Source: Frigoribacterium sp. PhB160 (GTDB lineage Bacteria > Actinomycetota > Actinomycetes > Actinomycetales > Microbacteriaceae). Taken from it: 64,000 nt of DNA. The notes below the pieces were generated by a model. That model was not told the origin of the DNA. It made no database searches and saw only the letters and a program-made list of their open reading frames with translations. Numbering within the stretch: position 1 is the first letter of the stretch; every line of letters starts with the position of its first letter. Shown piece after piece: positions 60,415 to 64,000 of the stretch. The position numbers and the translations under genes were made by a program. The stretch is taken from positions 248,001 to 312,000 of the forward strand of contig NZ_RKIE01000003.1 of the NCBI RefSeq assembly GCF_003751785.1. Reading direction: 5' to 3'.

Positions 60415-61428
60415 ATGACCACGACCACCAGCACCCAGTGGCAGCTGCACGCCCGACCCGTCGGCGAGCCGACCCCCGACGACGTCCGTCGCGTCGAGGT
60501 GACGCTGCCCGAGCTCGGGGAGGGCGAGGTGCGCGTGCAGAACGAGTACCTCTCGGTCGACCCCTACATGCGCGGCCGCATGAACGACGTGAAGTCGTAC
60601 GTGCCCCCGTTCGCGCTCGACGAGACGATGACCGGCGGCGCGGTCGGCCGCGTCGTCGAGTCGCGCAGCGACGACCTCGCCGTCGGCACCGTGGTGCTGC
60701 ACGACCAGGGCTGGCGCGACGTCGCCCAGGGCCCCGCCGCTGGCTTCCGCCCGGTGCAGCCGACCGAGGGCGTGTCGCTCTCCGCCTACCTCGGCGTGCT
60801 CGGCCTCACCGGCCTGACCGCCTACGTCGGCCTCACCGAGATCGCGGGCATCCGCGAGGGCGACGTCGTCTTCGTCTCCGGCGCGGCCGGGGCCGTGGGC
60901 TCGATGGTCGGCCAGATCGCCCGCCTCAAGGGCGCGTCGCGCGTGGTCGGCAGCGCGGGCAGCGCGGAGAAGGTCGAGCTGCTCACCTCGAGGTACGGCT
61001 TCGACGCGGCCTTCAACTACCGTGACGGCGACGTCGCCGAGCTGCTGGCCGAGGCCGCTCCCGACGGCGTCGACCTCTACTTCGACAACGTCGGCGGCGA
61101 CCACCTCTCGGCCGCCCTCGGCGCCTTCCGCGACGGCGGCCGAGCCGCGCTCTGCGGCTCGATCGCGAACTACAACGCGACCGGCGCCCCCGTGGGCATC
61201 ACGAACATGACCAACGTCGTCACGCGCGGCCTGACCCTCACGGGCTTCACGCTCGGCAACTACCGTCATGTCGCCCCGGCCTTCCAGGCCGAGATGGGCC
61301 CGTGGCTCGCGGCGGGCGACGTCGTCCACGACGAGACCGTCGTCGAGGGCATCGACTCGGCGTTCGACGCCTTCACGGGCCTGATGCGCGGCGACAACGT
61401 CGGGAAGATGGTCGTCGAGATCGGCTGA
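60415..61428 (+). CDS. NADP-dependent medium-chain oxidoreductase (zinc-free, CurA/PTGR type)
   Basis: The 337-residue enzyme belongs to the zinc-independent MDR family that reduces enones and related electrophiles. The signature [20 protein letters not shown] is near residue 43. The NADPH motif [22 protein letters not shown] is near residue 152, and [13 protein letters not shown] follows near residue 222. GAGGAGG precedes the ATG at 60415. It is unlikely to be part of haem synthesis; a role in detoxifying reactive carbonyls is the standard guess. One GCGCCTCC word follows its stop. Confidence 0.92.
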   Translation: MTTTTSTQWQLHARPVGEPTPDDVRRVEVTLPELGEGEVRVQNEYLSVDPYMRGRMNDVKSYVPPFALDETMTGGAVGRVVESRSDDLAVGTVVLHDQGWRDVAQGPAAGFRPVQPTEGVSLSAYLGVLGLTGLTAYVGLTEIAGIREGDVVFVSGAAGAVGSMVGQIARLKGASRVVGSAGSAEKVELLTSRYGFDAAFNYRDGDVAELLAEAAPDGVDLYFDNVGGDHLSAALGAFRDGGRAALCGSIANYNATGAPVGITNMTNVVTRGLTLTGFTLGNYRHVAPAFQAEMGPWLAAGDVVHDETVVEGIDSAFDAFTGLMRGDNVGKMVVEIG

Positions 61429-61489
61429 GCCGCGCCTCCGGCGGGGGGTGCACGGACCGCGTCCAGCGGTCGATGGGAGGATGAAGCAC

Positions 61490-62545
61490 GTGAACCTGCC
61501 TCAACAGCACCCCCTGGCCACCGGCCTGACGACGCGCTCGCCCCTGGTGCGCGCCCTGCGCGGAGACCGGCCCGAGCGCCTCCCCGTCTGGTTCATGCGG
61601 CAGGCCGGGCGCTCGCTGCCCGAGTACCGCGAGCTGCGGGTCGGCACGAAGATGCTCGACGCGTGCCTCGACCCCGCTCTCTCGAGCGAGATCACGTTGC
61701 AGCCCGTGCGTCGGCACCACGTCGACGCCGGCATCTTCTTCAGCGACATCGTCGTGCCGATCAAGATCGCGGGCGTCGCCGTCGACATCGTGCCCGGCCG
61801 CGGGCCCGTGCTCGAGCAGCCGATCCGCACGGCCGCCGACGTCGCCGCGCTGCGGCCGCTCGACCCCGCCGCCCTGTCGCCGATCGCGGACGGCGTCGCC
61901 CGCACCGTCGCCGAGCTCGGCGAGACCCCGCTGATCGGCTTCGCCGGAGCCCCCTTCACCCTCGCGGCCTACCTCGTCGAGGGCGGTCCGTCGAAGGACC
62001 ACATCCGCGCCCGGGCCCTCATGCACAGCGACCCCGGGACGTGGGAGGCGCTCCTCACCTGGGCCGCGGACGTCACCGGCCAGTTCCTCCGCGCGCAGGT
62101 GCTCGCCGGCGCCAGCGCCGCGCAGCTCTTCGACTCGTGGGTCGGCAGCCTCTCGCTCGCCGACTACCAGGCGCACGTCGCGCCGTTCTCGGCCCGGGCC
62201 CTGTCGCACGTGGCGGGCCTCGGCGTGCCGACGATCCACTTCGGCGTGGGCAGCGGCGAGGTGCTGAGCGCCATGCACGGCGTCGGCGTCGACGCGGTCG
62301 GCGTCGACTGGCGCATCCCGCTCGACGAGGCGTCGCGTCGCCTCGGCGGCGGCGTGCCCGTGCAGGGCAACATCGACCCGGCGATGCTGCAGGCGCCCTG
62401 GCCCGTGCTCGAGGAGCACGTCCGCGACGTGGCGCGGCGCGGCCGCTCGGCCCCCGGCCACGTCCTCAACCTCGGCCACGGGGTCAGCCCCGAGACCGAC
62501 CCCGACGTGCTGACGCGCATCGTCGAGCTGGCCCACAGCCTGTAG
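61490..62545 (+). CDS. hemE: Uroporphyrinogen decarboxylase
   Basis: HemE converts uroporphyrinogen III to coproporphyrinogen III. The protein of 351 residues (from GTG 61490) has [19 protein letters not shown] near residue 35, the substrate-binding Asp in ILFSDI-like [28 protein letters not shown] near residue 155, and FDSWVGSLS near residue 207. The end [15 protein letters not shown] is canonical. An in-frame ATG at 61481 directly abuts GGGAGG, whereas the GTG at 61490 is 9 bases away, so I prefer the GTG. hemG follows after 13 bases. Confidence 0.96.
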   Translation: MNLPQQHPLATGLTTRSPLVRALRGDRPERLPVWFMRQAGRSLPEYRELRVGTKMLDACLDPALSSEITLQPVRRHHVDAGIFFSDIVVPIKIAGVAVDIVPGRGPVLEQPIRTAADVAALRPLDPAALSPIADGVARTVAELGETPLIGFAGAPFTLAAYLVEGGPSKDHIRARALMHSDPGTWEALLTWAADVTGQFLRAQVLAGASAAQLFDSWVGSLSLADYQAHVAPFSARALSHVAGLGVPTIHFGVGSGEVLSAMHGVGVDAVGVDWRIPLDEASRRLGGGVPVQGNIDPAMLQAPWPVLEEHVRDVARRGRSAPGHVLNLGHGVSPETDPDVLTRIVELAHSL

Positions 62546-62558
62546 GAGGCGCGCCCCC

Positions 62559-63959
62559 GTGACCGAGGCGACCAGCGCCGCCGAGGCGACCGCTCCCGCA
62601 GGCGCACGCCGCGCCTCCCCGGCTCCCGTCGGCCGGCCCGACGTCGTCGTGGTCGGCGGGGGCGTCGCGGGGCTCGTGGCCGCCCGCGACCTGGCCCTGG
62701 CCGGTCGCCGCGTGGTGCTGCTCGAGCGCTCGCACCGGCTCGGCGGCGAGGTGGCCCGGCACACCGTGGCCGGCCTCGACCTCGACGCGGGGGCCGAGAG
62801 CTTCGCGACGAAGGGCGGCGTGGTCGCGGCGTTCCTCGACGAGCTCGGGCTGGGCGCCGACGTCGTGCTGCCCGACCCGCGGGGCGCCTGGGTGCAGCAC
62901 GGGGCGGGCGAGGCGTTCCCCCTGCCGCGCACCGGCCTGCTCGGCATCCCCGGCGACCCGACGGCCGACGACGTCGTCGCGGTCATCGGCCGGGCCGCAG
63001 CCGAGGAGGCCCTGCGCCTCGACTCCGCGGACCCGGCCGTGGGCGCCGACCACGACACGGTCGGGCCGTTCGTCCGGGCCCGCATGGGCGCCGCCGTGCT
63101 CGACCGGCTCGTCGCGCCGATCGTCGGCGGCGTGCACTCGGTCCACCCCGACGCGCTCGCGGTCGACCGCGTCGCGCCCGGCCTGCGCGCCGCCCTGGCC
63201 CGCGAGGGGTCGCTGGCCGCGGCCGTGCGGAGCGTCCGCGCCCTGGCGCCCGCCGGCTCGGCCGTCGCCGGGCTGCGCGGCGGCATGGCGCGGCTGGTCG
63301 ACGCGCTCGTCGACGACCTCGGGCGGCTCGGCGTCGACGTGCGGCTCGGCACCGACGTCGCCGCGCTCGACGCCCGCTCGGTCTCGCTGGCCACGGGCGA
63401 GGTGCTGACGCCGCCGCACGTCGTGCTCGCGGTCGGCGAAGGCGCTGCACGGGCCCTCGAGGGCCGGCCGCGACCCGCCGACGGCGGCCTCATCACCCTC
63501 GCGACGATCGTGCTGCGCGACGACCGCCTCGACGCCGCCCCGCGCGGCACGGGCGTGCTCGTCGCGCCGGGCGCCGTCGGCGTGCGGGCCAAGGCGCTCA
63601 CGCACGGCACCGCCAAATGGCCGTGGCTGGCCGAGGCCGCCCACGGTCGCCACGTGCTCCGGCTCAGCTACGACTCGCCCGTCGTCGACGCGGCCACGAG
63701 CGACGACGAGCTGCGCGCGCAGGCGCTCGCCGACGCGTCGGCGCTGCTCGGCGTCGAGCTGCGCGCCGGGTCGGTGGAGGGCACCGCGCGGGTGGTCTGG
63801 GACGCGCCCGTCCCCGAGGAGGCGCACCGCGCCTCCCCGTCGCCCCTCGACGGCGTCGTCCGCGTCGGCGGCGCCGTGGCCGGGCGGGGGCTCGCAGCCG
63901 TGGTCGTCCGCTCGCGCCGCACCGTCGCGGAGCTCGTCTCCGCCGCGACGACGGGCTGA
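62559..63959 (+). CDS. hemG: Protoporphyrinogen/coproporphyrinogen oxidase (HemG/HemY type)
   Basis: This FAD enzyme oxidises coproporphyrinogen III to coproporphyrin III in the Gram-positive coproporphyrin-dependent pathway. The 466-residue protein has a variable N-terminus of about 25 residues, then the FAD motif VVVVGGGVAGLVAARDLAL and LLERSHRLGGEVARH. GAESFATKGGVVAAFLDELGL and GGVHSVHPDALAVD are family features, and a C-terminal FAD contact is VRVGGAVAGRGLAAVV. The GTG start lies 7 bases after a GGAGGCGC word that acts as its Shine-Dalgarno sequence. The gene ends at 63959; the remaining 41 bases show nothing. Confidence 0.93.
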   Translation: MTEATSAAEATAPAGARRASPAPVGRPDVVVVGGGVAGLVAARDLALAGRRVVLLERSHRLGGEVARHTVAGLDLDAGAESFATKGGVVAAFLDELGLGADVVLPDPRGAWVQHGAGEAFPLPRTGLLGIPGDPTADDVVAVIGRAAAEEALRLDSADPAVGADHDTVGPFVRARMGAAVLDRLVAPIVGGVHSVHPDALAVDRVAPGLRAALAREGSLAAAVRSVRALAPAGSAVAGLRGGMARLVDALVDDLGRLGVDVRLGTDVAALDARSVSLATGEVLTPPHVVLAVGEGAARALEGRPRPADGGLITLATIVLRDDRLDAAPRGTGVLVAPGAVGVRAKALTHGTAKWPWLAEAAHGRHVLRLSYDSPVVDAATSDDELRAQALADASALLGVELRAGSVEGTARVVWDAPVPEEAHRASPSPLDGVVRVGGAVAGRGLAAVVVRSRRTVAELVSAATTG

Positions 63960-64000
63960 GCCGGGCCGACGCGCCCGGACGCGCCCGGCCTGTCCGCTGG

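Overview
The window is about 70 % GC chromosomal DNA from an actinobacterium. Gene order (parB-parA-rsmG-jag-yidC-yidD-rnpA-rpmH // dnaA-dnaN-gnd-recF-dciA-gyrB-gyrA-DUF3566-tRNA-Ile-tRNA-Ala), a CrgA divisome protein, the fhaA-fhaB-pstP-ftsW/rodA-pbpA-pknA-pknB island next to a tRNA-Leu, and NucS fit the family Microbacteriaceae (a Curtobacterium/Frigoribacterium-like genome is my guess; the genus is not proven by the sequence). I see no insertion sequence, prophage, CRISPR array or rRNA operon.

Layout. 1-13 kb is the replication-origin and segregation region: a D-Ala-D-Ala ligase, three parS palindromes around parBA, the ribosome/membrane-insertion operon reading away from dnaA, consensus DnaA boxes on both sides of dnaA, and an AT-rich oriC between dnaA and dnaN. 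13-19 kb carries gyrB, gyrA, a small membrane protein and two tRNAs, followed by an unusual array of hairpins. 19-33 kb holds a cyclophilin, a rhomboid protease, CrgA, a class E sortase, a PabA/TrpG amidotransferase and the Ser/Thr kinase - phosphatase - FHA - SEDS - PBP island that controls cell-wall growth. 33-48 kb is a mixed set: SRAP DNA-protein crosslink protein, universal stress protein, cation efflux, three transporters, a phosphatase, the mismatch endonuclease NucS, a LacI regulator with a clear operator, a nucleobase permease and an M13 peptidase with a catalytically degenerate beta-lactamase-like protein beside it. 48-59 kb is the most interesting block: an acyl-CoA ligase and a GAF-PP2C phosphatase facing a four-gene operon (cellulose-synthase-like GT2, STAS protein, RsbW-like ATPase, GH26-like/acyltransferase fusion), then a secreted GH6 cellulase-like enzyme. 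59-64 kb starts the haem cluster (hemA divergent from an oxidoreductase, hemE and hemG/hemY).

How it fits together. The first half is essential, tightly packed machinery: many genes overlap by 1-16 bases (ATGA, GTGA, TAGTG), which implies translational coupling. Many single genes instead begin 6-8 bases downstream of a TAGGAT/TAGGCT-like -10 box with no room for a leader, so leaderless transcription looks common. The 48-59 kb block reads as an extracellular polysaccharide synthesis, editing and acylation locus with a complete set of partner-switching parts (phosphatase, STAS, ATPase) and no PilZ domain in the synthase; that regulatory link is inference. All start sites were chosen by hand from family N-termini, Shine-Dalgarno spacing and overlaps.
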